Below are positions 35,693 through 46,642 of a DNA stretch of 64,000 bases, in pieces; the stretch's first letter is position 1; each line of letters opens with the position of its first letter. The DNA comes from Diphasiastrum complanatum (lineage: Eukaryota > Streptophyta > Lycopodiopsida > Lycopodiales > Lycopodiaceae): assembly GCA_029204225.1 (NCBI GenBank), contig CM055109.1, positions 6,545,982-6,609,981 of the forward strand, in the 5' to 3' direction. The position numbers were made by a program, and so were the translations under genes. Below the pieces are notes generated by a model. That model saw only the letters and a list, made by a program, of their open reading frames with translations, had not been told where the DNA came from and ran no database searches.

Positions 35693-36790
35693 TATTTTTA
35701 TATAATGTGTGACAATGCCTGTAAAACTGTAGCGATATGAATGGAACTAGATTAACATGGGATTTAGAAGAGTAGAGGAGATAAATCCAACACCCCCTAT
35801 AATCTGGATCCGTGAATGCCTTGATCTTCAAACTAAGTAATGCACGAAAGTTGTTATGTGCATTAATGATCAATGCCTTGGTAAACACATCTGCAATCAT
35901 GTCTTGCATCCGACAGTACATTAAGCTTACCTCTTTGTCAAGAATCTTACCCCTGACATAGTGACATCGAATCTCAATGTGCTTAGTCCTAGAGTAAAAT
36001 CTAGGGTTGGCCGATAAGGCAATTGCACTCTCATTATCACAACATACAATTGTCGGGGTGTACTGATCCAGACTAACATCTTATAGTAAATTTATCAACC
36101 AAAATGCTTTTTTGATAGCTTGAGATGCAGCAATGTACTCTGCTTTTGTAGAGGAAAGTGCATTAGAGGTTTGCTTACGATCGTTCCAAGAAATAGGACC
36201 GCCGTCGAGGAAGAATGTAAATCCAAATGTGGATTTACGAATACCTACATTTCCTGCCCGACTTGCATCGAAATATCCACTGAGCCGATGGAGATTGTCG
36301 TTGTCAGCTTCCCCATAGCAGATGCACTAGTCCATTGTAGCTCGTATATATCTCATGACTCTTATAAGAGCCTTCCAATGGGTGATTAGCCATGAATTGG
36401 CTTAGTGAGCTGACTGCAATTGCATACATGAGGGATCCAAGTATTGATTGATATGGATACTCTCTCATCTACTCATGCTCCTGCTTGGTCTAATGACATT
36501 GGTCCTTTTACAATTACAGGGTTGGATCCATCAGTGAGTGAGCTGATTTGCAATTGATCAGACTATATGTGATAAGGGTATTTTGAAGATACCTTTTTTG
36601 AGTGATATAGATCAAATGTTTGTATGGGTTGCCACCTTCACTGATCCCGTTCACTAAATGTAGAGGAGCTAACAATGGGGCGGGGAGGCGTCTTACTCTG
36701 TCTCTATGGATTTGAATACCCAGATAGTAGTGAACTTTGTTCAGATGGGTCATGTCGAATTGACAATATATGTTTAGCATCCTTCACTTG
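35693..36790 (-). pseudogene. Copia-4 RT/RNase H fragment with LTR start
   Basis: Reading right to left: the RT end (MTHLNKVHYYLGIQIH, ITQKRYLQNTL), the YPYQSILGSLMYAI motif near 36450, RNase H with WTSASAMGKLTT-like and NALSSTKAEYIAASQA stretches near 36150, KHIEIRCHYVRGKI near 35960, and the C-terminal MIADVFTKALI. A G-rich purine tract precedes the LTR start TGTTGG at 35792, truncated at about 35693. It interrupts copia-3 on the other strand, so it arrived later or through rearrangement. Confidence 0.85.
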
Positions 36791-37521
36791 ATTGGTACTC
36801 TTGCTGAAGAACAATGTGTCGTCAACGTATGCCTACCTGCAGATCAATTACATCAAACCCATGATGATTCATCAGATATTCTATGGCACAGGAGACTATG
36901 CCATATGAACTCAATGGTATTGTATCAAGCAAGCCATCATGGAGCTATCACAGGGGTGAGCATCTCGAATGCAACCAGTTCGATGACCTGTGATGCATGT
37001 ATAAAAGGTAAGATGTCACGTACTCCTTTTGTCAAGAAATCCTACACAACGACAAAGATTATGGAGCTACTACATTCAAGCATTTGTGGACTTTTGGTGT
37101 GATCTCAATAGGAGACTCGAAGTACTATATCACCTTTATTGATGATTACAGTAAGTTTGCCCGAGTCTACTTTATTCACAACAAATCAAAGGCATTCGAC
37201 AAGTTCACAGAATATGTGAACTGAGAAAGATGCACATGTAATAAGGTGAAGTAGATCAGGGTGGAGAATGCATCTCAAACCGATTCACTGATTTCTGCAA
37301 TGACCAAGGAATCATTCACAGAAGGACAACATCCTATACACTTCAGGACAATGGTGTTGCAGAAAGAAAGAACATGACTCTTATGGAAGCCGCTAGGTGC
37401 ATGATGGCCTTTTCAAAGGATCCAGGAGTGCTGTGAGCTGAAGTAATAGCTATAGTTGCCTGCATTCAGAACATGACAGGCAAATATGGTATTCCTCATA
37501 AAACAACACACAAACTATGGT
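36791..37521 (+). pseudogene. Second partial copia-3 integrase
   Basis: 36829-37210 repeats 35217-35580 (LWHRRLCHMNSMVLYQASHH, ACIKGKMSRTPFVKKSY) and then continues through a badly broken integrase core. It runs into the inner end of the right arm, so two copia-3 copies overlap around the copia-4 fragment. Confidence 0.82.
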
Positions 37522-37956
37522 GGGGTAGAAAACCCAATCGACTCATACTCGAATCTTTGGCTGTGCAACATATGATCCTGACAAGCTTCGATAGAAGCTT
37601 GATGAGAAAGCAGAACAAGGATATCTTGTAGGATATGACAATCATACGTCATGCTACAGAATCTATATGCCAGAGACAAACACAGTGAAGAGAGTCAGGC
37701 TTGGTTTAAACAGTTCCTTGACGAACTAGGTGAAACGAGAAATGAGCCTCTGATTTTGCAGATGGACAATACATCCGCAATACACCTGACAAAGGATCCC
37801 ATGTTTCACTCAAAGACGAAACACATTGCAATCAAGTACCACTTGATAAGGGATCTGATCAAAAAGAAGAAGCTACAGACTACTTTCATTGGAACGAAGA
37901 AGATGGTTGCTGACATCTTCACAAAAGCCTTAGACAAAGGATTGTTCGAGAAATAG
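37522..37956 (+). pseudogene. Copia-3 integrase/RNase H end, right copy
   Basis: Mirror of 31206-31639. The end of integrase (FGCATYDPDKL region) is fused to FKQFLDELGETRNEPLILQM, DNTSAIHLTKDPMFHSKTKH and MVADIFTKALDKGLFEK. RT is absent in both copies, so that deletion predates the duplication. Confidence 0.85.
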
Positions 37957-38019
37957 AGGAGTAGTCTTAGACTCATAAAGCTACCATGCTTTGAGAGGGA
38001 GCTGAAGAAACAAAGTGTT

Positions 38020-38775
38020 TCTATTACCAAAGCTCTGCTAGCTCTTGACTCCCAAACCTAACAAATTTCTTGAAGATCTCGAAGACCTCAAAAATGAAAT
38101 GTTCGCGAAGAACAGAAGAAAGTTGAACGATGCAAAATGAAAATGTTCGAGACACCCAAAGGTCAAATACTTTCGACACCTCACACTCAAAAGGACAAAG
38201 AAGATCAAATAAGTATTGAAAAGTACAAATCCCTAATATGATATGATGATGTCAACAGAAGAGCATTAGGACGTGCTTAATCTGCCGCTCTTGTAATCTA
38301 TGATTAGTCTTAGATTGTTTAATCTGTCTAATCAAGAAATTACTTTGAATATATGCAATTGCTAGATGCACCAAACTATATACATATACATAGACAGAAA
38401 TACAGAATAGAGAAGTCTGCCAGTGAGCGAGATATTGTAAGCAGGATCCATAGAGATCCAAGCAGTCCACTAGTAAGCGTAGAACACCACTTCTCTCACG
38501 TCAATTATCAAACCAAGAGTATCAATAGATGATGTTGTAGCCATTATGCACATATCATTCTAAATTGTGTGATCTCTATTGAACTATTGCCTGCTTATTG
38601 TTCGTCTATCTCATTTGCTTTGTTTTATCTATTTTGCACATAGGTTCAATCTTGTTGAATGCTGAATTAACTTAAACATAGGTCAGCAGTGTCTGTCTAC
38701 ATTTCGGAGGATTGTAAGAATGATATAGCAGGCAGTGACCAACAATCATATCCGAACTCCATCTGAATTTATTCA
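38020..38775 (+). repeat. Copia-3 3' LTR, right copy
   Basis: Begins at about TGTTTCTATTACC after a purine-rich GAGGGAGCTGAAGAAAC. Truncated at about 38775 relative to the 5' LTR at 32590-33725. 38776-38969 is shared with 30195-30400 and contains nothing I recognise. Confidence 0.7.
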
Positions 38776-38969
38776 CGTTATCAAACACATAGAGTGAGCT
38801 TGAGTTAAGGCTAGTTGTAGGACCCATTTTCATAATCTTTTTTAGGTTTTATTGCTAAACTCTAGTAGGTAAGTTACAAGGTACAACTAGGATAGGTTAC
38901 AATAGGACCAATCCATTAAAAAATATTCCTCCTCAGTTTTTTGATGTACATAGTTCAATAAGATTTGTT

Positions 38970-39350
38970 GTGGAAGGTCATCATGAAAGTAGAGTGAGTG
39001 GCAATGAATCAATCACAAATGTGAGTTGTAGGGCGAGTTTGGCCTCCTTATATAGATCCTAGAACCACCTGTCCACATAGACATGCAAAGTCCTAACTCC
39101 CCTATACATAGATTCATCTAGAATAGAGAATCTATGCATGGATCTTCTATTCATAGAATTGATATCGACATACACTGTCCCAAACCTTGTACTAACTCTA
39201 GTTAGTGTGTTTTGGGCCTCACAACAATATTAGCTATTTTAGGGTCACATCTAGTATGACGTGGCATAACTAACAGCTTGTTTCACTGGAGTACTGTGTA
39301 TCCAAGGCTAGGAGTATACTAAATACTATGTACTGGTCATGGACATAACA
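38970..39350 (-). repeat. Gypsy 3' LTR, right copy
   Basis: Starts TGTTATGTCC at 39350 on the minus strand after a purine tract. The TATA-like sequence is at about 39050. Internally deleted compared with 29513-30055. Confidence 0.75.
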
Positions 39351-39439
39351 TTCTTCTCCCCTTGAACTGCTCTTGTCCTCAGAAGCTAAACTTAGGAAAT
39401 TTTTTCTTTATGCTCTCAACTCTCTCCCACGAATCATCA

Positions 39440-40640
39440 TCCTCAGTACGACCTTTCCACCGAATTAAGCACTAAGAGATAGAATGATTTCTCAATTGTT
39501 TATCTCTGGTTCTGAGCACTTTCTCAGGTTCCAAAGGTACACTAAGCCACAAATCTTCTAAATGGGATAAATTATCATCTGATCCAACTATATCACCTTC
39601 ATGTAAACCTGGTTTCAAACGACTTACATGAAATACTAGGTGTGCAGTCGATTTTCCTTGAAGATCAAGTTCATACACCAAAGATTTAATTCTACGTACA
39701 ATCTTAAATGGTCCACAAAAATGGGTAGACAATTTGTAATGCTTCCCTGTATGTAATATCTTAGACTATTTTGAAATCCTAAGATATACCTAGTCATGAA
39801 CATTTAAATCTCTTGGATATCTCTTAAGATCGTTATAGTGTTTAGCTCTCTCATGAGCACTATGGATACTATCCTTAACCACTTGCAACATCTCTTGCAT
39901 ATCATACATGTAATCAGCAACTGGATCTTAACATACTTTGTTTCAACATTTACTAGAAATCTAGGTTGGAAATCGTACATAAGCATAAAAGGAATGTAAC
40001 CTGTAGTAGAATGTTTTCTACTATTATATGCAAACTCAATCAGTGGGAGGTAATCTTCCCAATGAGATTGTCTGTGAGAAACATATGTCCTCAAAATATC
40101 TTCCATAATTTGATTAGTCCTTTCTGTCTGGCCATCTGATTCAAAATGATAAGAAGAACTTAAACTGAAGGAAGTTTCCAGTTTATGGAATACTGTTGAC
40201 CAAAAGTGACTTGTGAACTTAGGATCTCTATCACTAACAATCAGCAAACCATACAACCAAAATAATCTTTCAACAATGATTTGGGCTAAATCAGAAGCCT
40301 TTATAGTTGACTTAACTGGTATGAAAGCAACTAATTTAGTTAACTGATCCACTACAACCCAAATAAAGTCATTTTGTCATTGGATCTTAGGAAGTCCAAC
40401 TACAAAATCTATAGATATGCTTTCCCATCTCTTATCATGGATATCTAATGGATGCAACAAACCACCAAACTTATGGCGTTCAGCCTTTGCTAGTTGACTA
40501 GGCTTGTATTTAATCACATATGACTCGACATATGGTTTGAGCTTTGGCCAAAATAAAATTCTCTTTTGACCAGGTCCAGAGTTTGGTGTATACCGGGATG
40601 TCATGCATAGAAGGGTATGTCATGACATTTAAACAAAATC
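39440..40640 (-). pseudogene. Gypsy integrase with chromodomain, right copy
   Basis: The more complete integrase copy. Reading right to left: KPYVESYVIKYKPSQLAKAE (decayed zinc-binding part), WESISIDFVVGLPKIQ with the first catalytic Asp, a stop, SDRDPKFTSHFW with the second Asp, and DGQTERTNQIMED with the Glu. Then come HWEDYLPLIEFAYN, a frameshift, and the C-terminal FKIVRRIKSLVYELDL and chromodomain-like EKVLRTRDKQLRNHSIS. The DDE triad is visible but the frame is broken. Confidence 0.88.
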
Positions 40641-41189
40641 TTGCATTTGAGCTCCTCATACCCAGGTACACAAACTTTTCCATTTATTTTGAGTGGTTAT
40701 ATGCATGTGCTCTGATAGTTAGGACACAAATCAGGATATGTGGCCGACAATTTTCTTAGAACTGAAATTTATGTAAAATTCCGTAAAGTCAAAAAAAGCA
40801 ATTAATGTTGCATGTCATGCATGCCTAATAGACATTAAATTCAGTAAGATTAGGAATTGAACAATTAATCTTTTTTTATTATTTTGATTACCTAAATACT
40901 GACAATGTATTTGACGAATTTTAAAGTTACATAAAATTTTTAAAAAAAATTAAAATCTGAAAATTCAAAATTTTTAGTTTTTTCCAATTTCTTGAGCTAT
41001 TTGTGAAATGTACTAAAATTAGTGAATTGACCATAATGGAGTCAATTTTAGTCAGATTTTGGTCAACTGGACTTCACTTATAGTCAATTAGATATTAACT
41101 ACTTTTAGTAATTTTCAAGAATAGATAAATCAAGATGGTCGAAGAAACTTCAAATTAAGCTGCAAATCCAACTGCATCATCTTATATGG
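40641..41189. other. Joint between divergent gypsy pieces, right copy
   Basis: No gene. Mirrors 28376-28744 but keeps extra sequence at 40641-40815 that the left arm lost. Confidence 0.55.
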
Positions 41190-42242
41190 TGATTTCCTAG
41201 CAGTTGAGTACGACGCTCAACGATATGAATAATCAGAATAATGAGAGATTAGCAAATATGGTTATTCTGAACCAAGTCAAATGGTTATCTTCACCCAATC
41301 TCAGTTTTCAACCAGAGATTTATTCAGGAGGGAAGAAGGAGAAGAAACCTGAAGTCGTCGAAGACTGGCTCGCCAAGTGGAGTAGTTACTTCAGTCTTCA
41401 TGGAGTTCCAGATGAGAATAAAATTGAGAGTGTCGTGTTGTTCTTCGGCGTGACAAAGTGCCATCATGGTGGCGAGATTGAAATGCGTTTGCGGGAGTCT
41501 TGAGAAAAGCTTTTCCTGATGACGTTGACTACTATCTAAAATTTGTGAACTATAAAATGGGTACAAAAAGCTTGGACTCTTATATCTAGAAATTTATGGA
41601 CCTACGGAATAGGGTTCCATCATTCGATGCAAAGTTGGCACTATGGTCATAGTTTGTCCTAGGTTTGCCAGTCGACTATCAAAATGAATGTAGGCGAAAT
41701 GTGCTTCAAAGCCTCGAGGATGCATTTCGAATTTTGAAAGCATACGATTCCACAATGGTGGCGTCCAGGAAGTAGTTTGTGTACATTCCAACTGCTTTAA
41801 AAACCGAGGGGAAGAAGCATAGTCCAGACCAAGTAAAATATGTTGATGAATTAGATCAAGCAGCGGAAAACCGAAGAGAAAAAGACTCAGGAAATATGTG
41901 TCCTTGGAAAAGGCTAAAAAAGAAAACTTATGTTTCATCTGTAAAAAGCCTAGACATATGATGAAGTTTTGTCCAGAAAGGAAGAAAATGTCGACTCATA
42001 TGATCGAGATCCAAGGAGGTAATGGTAAGACTTTGGAAATTAACTTGACAGATTGTAAGCGTGAATGTTCTTTCAATACTACTTCTTTCTTTTCTAATGA
42101 ACTTTTCCGTTTAACTGGCACAATTAAAGATCAAGAATTGAGTGTTCTAATAGCTCAACTCATAATTGAATTAATTCTCGTCTTGTGCAAAAACTTAGCT
42201 TGGAAACTGAAGCCATCAATCATGGATATGAAGTTTATCTAG
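41190..42242 (+). pseudogene. Gypsy gag-protease remnant, right copy
   Basis: The gag segment 41204-41503 has FQPEIYSGGKKEKKPEVVED. A broken middle follows, then a zinc knuckle (CFICKKPRHMMKFC) at about 41930 and ELFRLTGTIKDQELSVL at about 42100. As in the left arm, it points away from the integrase fragment. Confidence 0.82.
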
Positions 42243-42269
42243 CTTCAGAGCAAAGTTGAAGACTTGGAA

Positions 42270-43665
42270 TGTTCCATGGACTAGAAAATGTAGATAGATT
42301 CCTTTGGTCTCACATGTGCTTGAAAGAAGCTTTACCATTGAGGCACTACCTGCAATTGTGTCTAAAGGGCATGTCGTACAATAAGAGCTGATGTACTATT
42401 TCGAGACTGGCGTGGCTTGCGGCATTGAAAGAAATCAGCATTTTCTATCTTCTGTTTTTTTTCTTATCTTGCTCGAATCAACTATCTCTACGTCAGCGGC
42501 CAGACGCGCTTTCTGTATTTTGCCAGCTCCCTTGCTTCCGTGTGAAAAAGGTGCTCTTTTGCAGCATGTGGCCACTGTTCCGAAGGAATAGCGCTTGAGA
42601 TGTCATCCTTGCTCTTTCCTGGAATATCATGGATAATGGTATTTGCAGCTTTGGGATTGTGGGTATGCATTGTATTGGGAAATGTTTATGGGTTTTGGTC
42701 GGGAAAATGCCAACAAGTTGTGGATTCCCACGATCCGCATTCAGAGCTAACACTACTCCCTGGAATATTTGTGTACATTGACACAGCTAGCTGCAAAGAT
42801 ATACTGGATAGTTGAGCTGTTCCTTAGCAGCAGCAACGTCAGCACCACCACCCCCGATGCATATTTCAGTTTGGATAAGTACGTACGTTGTTCCCAGCAT
42901 CACCAGCTCTGACTTTCAATCTTGTGCGTTTGGGTGCTCTCTCTCTCTCTCTCTCTCTGTGGCTCTCTCCCTTTCTCTCTCTCATACGAAGGAAAATGCG
43001 ATCGGAGACAGATGAGTAGCTCAGTCTCATTATGCATTGTGAGCATTAACACTACGTCAGGCTGAATTATTTGCCGGCTAAAGTGCAACAACCTTACCAG
43101 CTTCACGTACAGTGCACATATCTGTAACTGCCAGTGAAATCTGCTTGCAGACTTATATGTACTGTTCAGGAAGCTGGTATGATTCTTGTGCTTACTATAG
43201 AAAACTTCAGATGCATCAGTTTGGATTGCCACTCAGCCTTTTTTGAAGCTAAATTTGTTATTTTAAGCGTATTATAGGGGATGTTCAAGATTGAGTGCAT
43301 TAGCTTCTTCTCCCACTTTGTGAATGGGTCTGATCTGAAAATCTCTAGGCTGGCTCTAGATATATTTCATGCACGTGTTGAATTAGTCACAAGCCATAGC
43401 ACGAGAGAGAGAGATGGAAAAAACGTGTTTCTCACGTTTTGCTTGGACCAGGTTGCCCTTAGGATTCCGCAAACCATCCTCGGTCAAAGCAAGTTAGAAA
43501 ATGCTCATGTAAAATAAACAAGGATTTCGGGGAGGGTTTGGGATCACGACACTACCTCCTGTTAACAGTTCACGCGCGCATGTTGGGATCATGACACTAC
43601 CTGCAGGTATATATTCGCCAGCAATGGTGCTGATGGTGGAGATGTTTCAAGCAGGGATCGTGAGT
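42270..43665 (+). repeat. Repeat A, copy 4
   Basis: Mirror of 25886-27275. The CACTACC motif is at 42344 and a CT tract at about 42938-42980. The 3' end carries three direct copies of a CATGACACTACCT(G/C)C(T/A)G motif, at about 43548, 43590 and 44010, leading into the GTTGCCTCA tract. Confidence 0.85.
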
Positions 43666-43679
43666 CGTGATCAATGTTT

Positions 43680-44720
43680 GTGTTAAGATTTGGTGTAAAT
43701 ATGTTTTCTCAGCTTTACAGTTCATAGTTAAAAAAATGTTGGATTTCTGTAAGGTGTTGCCATCTTGTAGACATTTGATGTCAATGTCTTTCCTTACCTT
43801 TATACTTCTCTTGAAAGGATTTGATAGAAAAGGTGTTGCCTCAACTTCAAACGTTATGGAATTGTTGCGTGTACTTTTTAAGTACTTAGGTCAAATGTCT
43901 CGACTCTCCTTTCAGCCTTTTGAAGACCTTAGACTTGATGTGAAGTTGTTGCCTCATCTTGTAAGCATCTTCCTTTTCTAGTAAGTGTAGTATAATTTCT
44001 CCATGAAATCATGACACTACCTGCTGGTGTTCACAAGTGATGGTGCTAATGGTGCAGGTGATACTTTCAACAACAATCAATAGGGTTGATGCTTTGAGTG
44101 CTGACAACATTTGTGTATCGCATTTTGTGTGAATGTGTTTTCTCAGCTTTAAAGTTCTAGGCATGTTTGATTTGTTGTAAACTTGTTGCTTCATTTTGCA
44201 TACATGTAGGATGTCTGCTCTCAGGTTATAATTTTGAGAACATTAGATTTTTGTAAAGATGTTGCCTGATGTTGTAGACATTTGAAGTATACGTGTTGTC
44301 TTCAAAAATATAAAAAATTGGTTTTGGAAAGAATTGATGAAAAGAGGTGTTGGCTCAACTATCAAACTCATTTGAAGCCATTGGCTTAGGCTGTATAGGC
44401 GTTGCCTCAGCTATAAATGTTGTTGAATTTGTTGAGTTTGCAAGATTCGATTCAAATGTCTTGATGCTACTACATACTTATAAAACCATTGGACTTGATG
44501 TGAAGTGTTGTTTCATCTTTTGATGTAGATATCTTAGCTCAACTTTAAAAATTGGCTTTTATAAAAATCTGATTAAAAGCTGTTGGCTTGGTTGTCAAAT
44601 TTCTATAAAAGTCGTCTTTTGGTGTAAATGTATTTGTAGAGCTATTGGTTGTAATTTAAAATTGTGGTATTCATGTGTAGAGATGTTTGTTGTAAAGGCC
44701 TCAATTGGATTGACAATCAA
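43680..44720 (+). repeat. Degenerate GTTGCCTCA-rich tract, right copy
   Basis: GTTGCCTCA variants recur at about 43757, 43832, 43947, 44265, 44349, 44403 and 44508, with shared words such as GTAGACATTTGA. A decayed tandem array, not coding as far as I can see. 44721-45261 has no recognisable gene. Confidence 0.6.
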
Positions 44721-45261
44721 CATTAAGATAACTATTAAGTAGCAACATTGCAAAAATAATGGGATTTTTGCCATAAGAAAATCATAAATCAAGAAACAAA
44801 CATTTTTTTTGCTTCACCAAATGTTTTGAGATTCATTATGATCAGACCATCATTCCATTAATGTTCGAGACTTATGGAAGTTGTAAAAAGCTAGTTTGGA
44901 GGCCGTTCCAGCTTGTGAGTTGAATAGGCTAAGGGCAACAACTCAAGGCCCTCACGTGACATAGGTGAAGAAAAAGACCTTTCAACAACATAATATCAAT
45001 TTTGAAGTTTTTACTTTATGTGATATTTGTGTTAGGGTGTAAATAGCAAAGGAAAACTAATCACTTGTAGCAAACTCATCGTGAACAATAAGTTTTGCTC
45101 CAAGATAAATGTTTAATAGAATTCCTATGCATGACGCATTGACATTCACAAAGTAAGAGTTTTATTAAATGCCATGCAACATTTAAATCCAAGGCAACCA
45201 CTTATGAGCTCCCTTTTGAAAGTGCAAGTCTCAAGTTTATAATTTGATGATAAGCCAAGAA

Positions 45262-45755
45262 GTAATCAGATTAGAGTAGATTATGGAAGCATATATTTTT
45301 TCTGACATAATATTGAACTCAATAAGACTGAATGATTGAATTCAATAAGTAGTTTGTACAAAAATAGATGAATAGCCGAGCAGAAGACAATAGCGGATGC
45401 AACCATGTACTCGAAAGTTGATATATTTTTTACTTTTCAACATAGGTTTTTAAAAATACTCCTGTTTCCCTTAATTGAATCAATGAAATATCTTCCAATT
45501 TTGAATGTTTGATGCCATCTAATCAAGTTGATTGATTAATTGTGAAGCTCTAATTTCATATTCCATTTGTTGTGATATGTTATTAAAAAGTAATTTACAC
45601 TAATGCATCCATCTTCATATCAAAAAATATTGTACACTTCAAATTATATTCTCAATTATTTGCTCCAATCATCTCGGTGTTTCCATCTAAAATACAACTT
45701 AACCAATACAAAGTTGTTGTCCTATTCTAATGAATGTAGGATATGACCAAAAAAA
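45262..45755 (+). repeat. Repeat B, copy 3 (LTR-like)
   Basis: Mirror of 23760-24295, and related to 16849-17335. Confidence 0.7.
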
Positions 45756-46642
45756 ATATGCTCAAGTTTGGTGCAAGAGTTCCATTACATGTGAAAACTA
45801 GAACCTAGCATTATTTCTCTTCAGATCATCAAATGTAGAACTAGTTGCCATCTCATACACCTGTCCGTCTGTCTATTCAATACATTTATATTTTCAAGCA
45901 AATGAGGAATAACCATATTAATTTAGTTTAGTTTCTCGGCTGTGTGCAAAGATTCCAAATGAATTGTCAATATGCCAATCATAATTGAATTGAGTAACAA
46001 AGGACAACTTGATTACATTACCTATTAATAATAGTTCTAAAATCTAACATGTGGATCAAGCATCAAATTACAGCTATATGACAAAACTAATGAGATCAAT
46101 AGTAATGGTGCAACGTTGTGTCAAAGTGCATGATACGTTTGCCACAATGTCTAAAATCTGAATTATATCTCAAGCAAAAAACCAGAGAATTCTAATAAGG
46201 AAAGGACAATTATTGATGAGACGATATATGTTTTGTCTTCTAACAACAACCGCTATGTATTTTTTTTGAAGAAGCTAAAAAAAACAAATGAAACAGATCT
46301 AATGTTATCTATGACATTGATCATAGAGCAAGATATTAAGACTAATTCCACATACAAGAGTGCTTATACCATCACTATTGAGAAGTTGAAGGCTGTTCTA
46401 TCTTCAGACACGCCAAGTTTCCAACAACAAACGTTGCTATGTAATAGGTATAAGTCAACTAAACTATTTCAATTCATGTTCTGCACCTCTAGCTCAAAGC
46501 ATGGTTTGGTTGTACAACGTGGACTGTCAAGGACACTATCTTTTTGAGTAGAAATGCATTTATGTTTTTTGTTGGAGGAGAGAGTAGGCCCACCAATTAC
46601 ATTACTAGGGACGCCTTCATTGCATTAACTCATGGGTAGTGT
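45756..46642. other. Unassigned sequence and copia-5 LTR (minus)
   Basis: Mirror of about 22994-23755. Open frame 46233-46547 (plus) is not recognised. The end next to 46648 is copia-5 LTR and includes about 110 bp missing from the left arm. Confidence 0.5.

Larger units (their letters stand above)
31640..37521. other. Spacer between the inverted arms
   Basis: This 5.9-kb stretch has no mirror partner. In order it holds about 460 bp with no recognisable content (31640-32097), a filament-like plant protein fragment, a (TC)n tract, a copia-3 5' LTR with primer-binding site, copia-3 gag-protease-integrase, a copia-4 fragment on the minus strand and a second partial copia-3 integrase. The copia-3 RNase H pieces at the inner ends of both arms flank it. 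The symmetry axis therefore lies inside copia-3 material. Confidence 0.85.
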
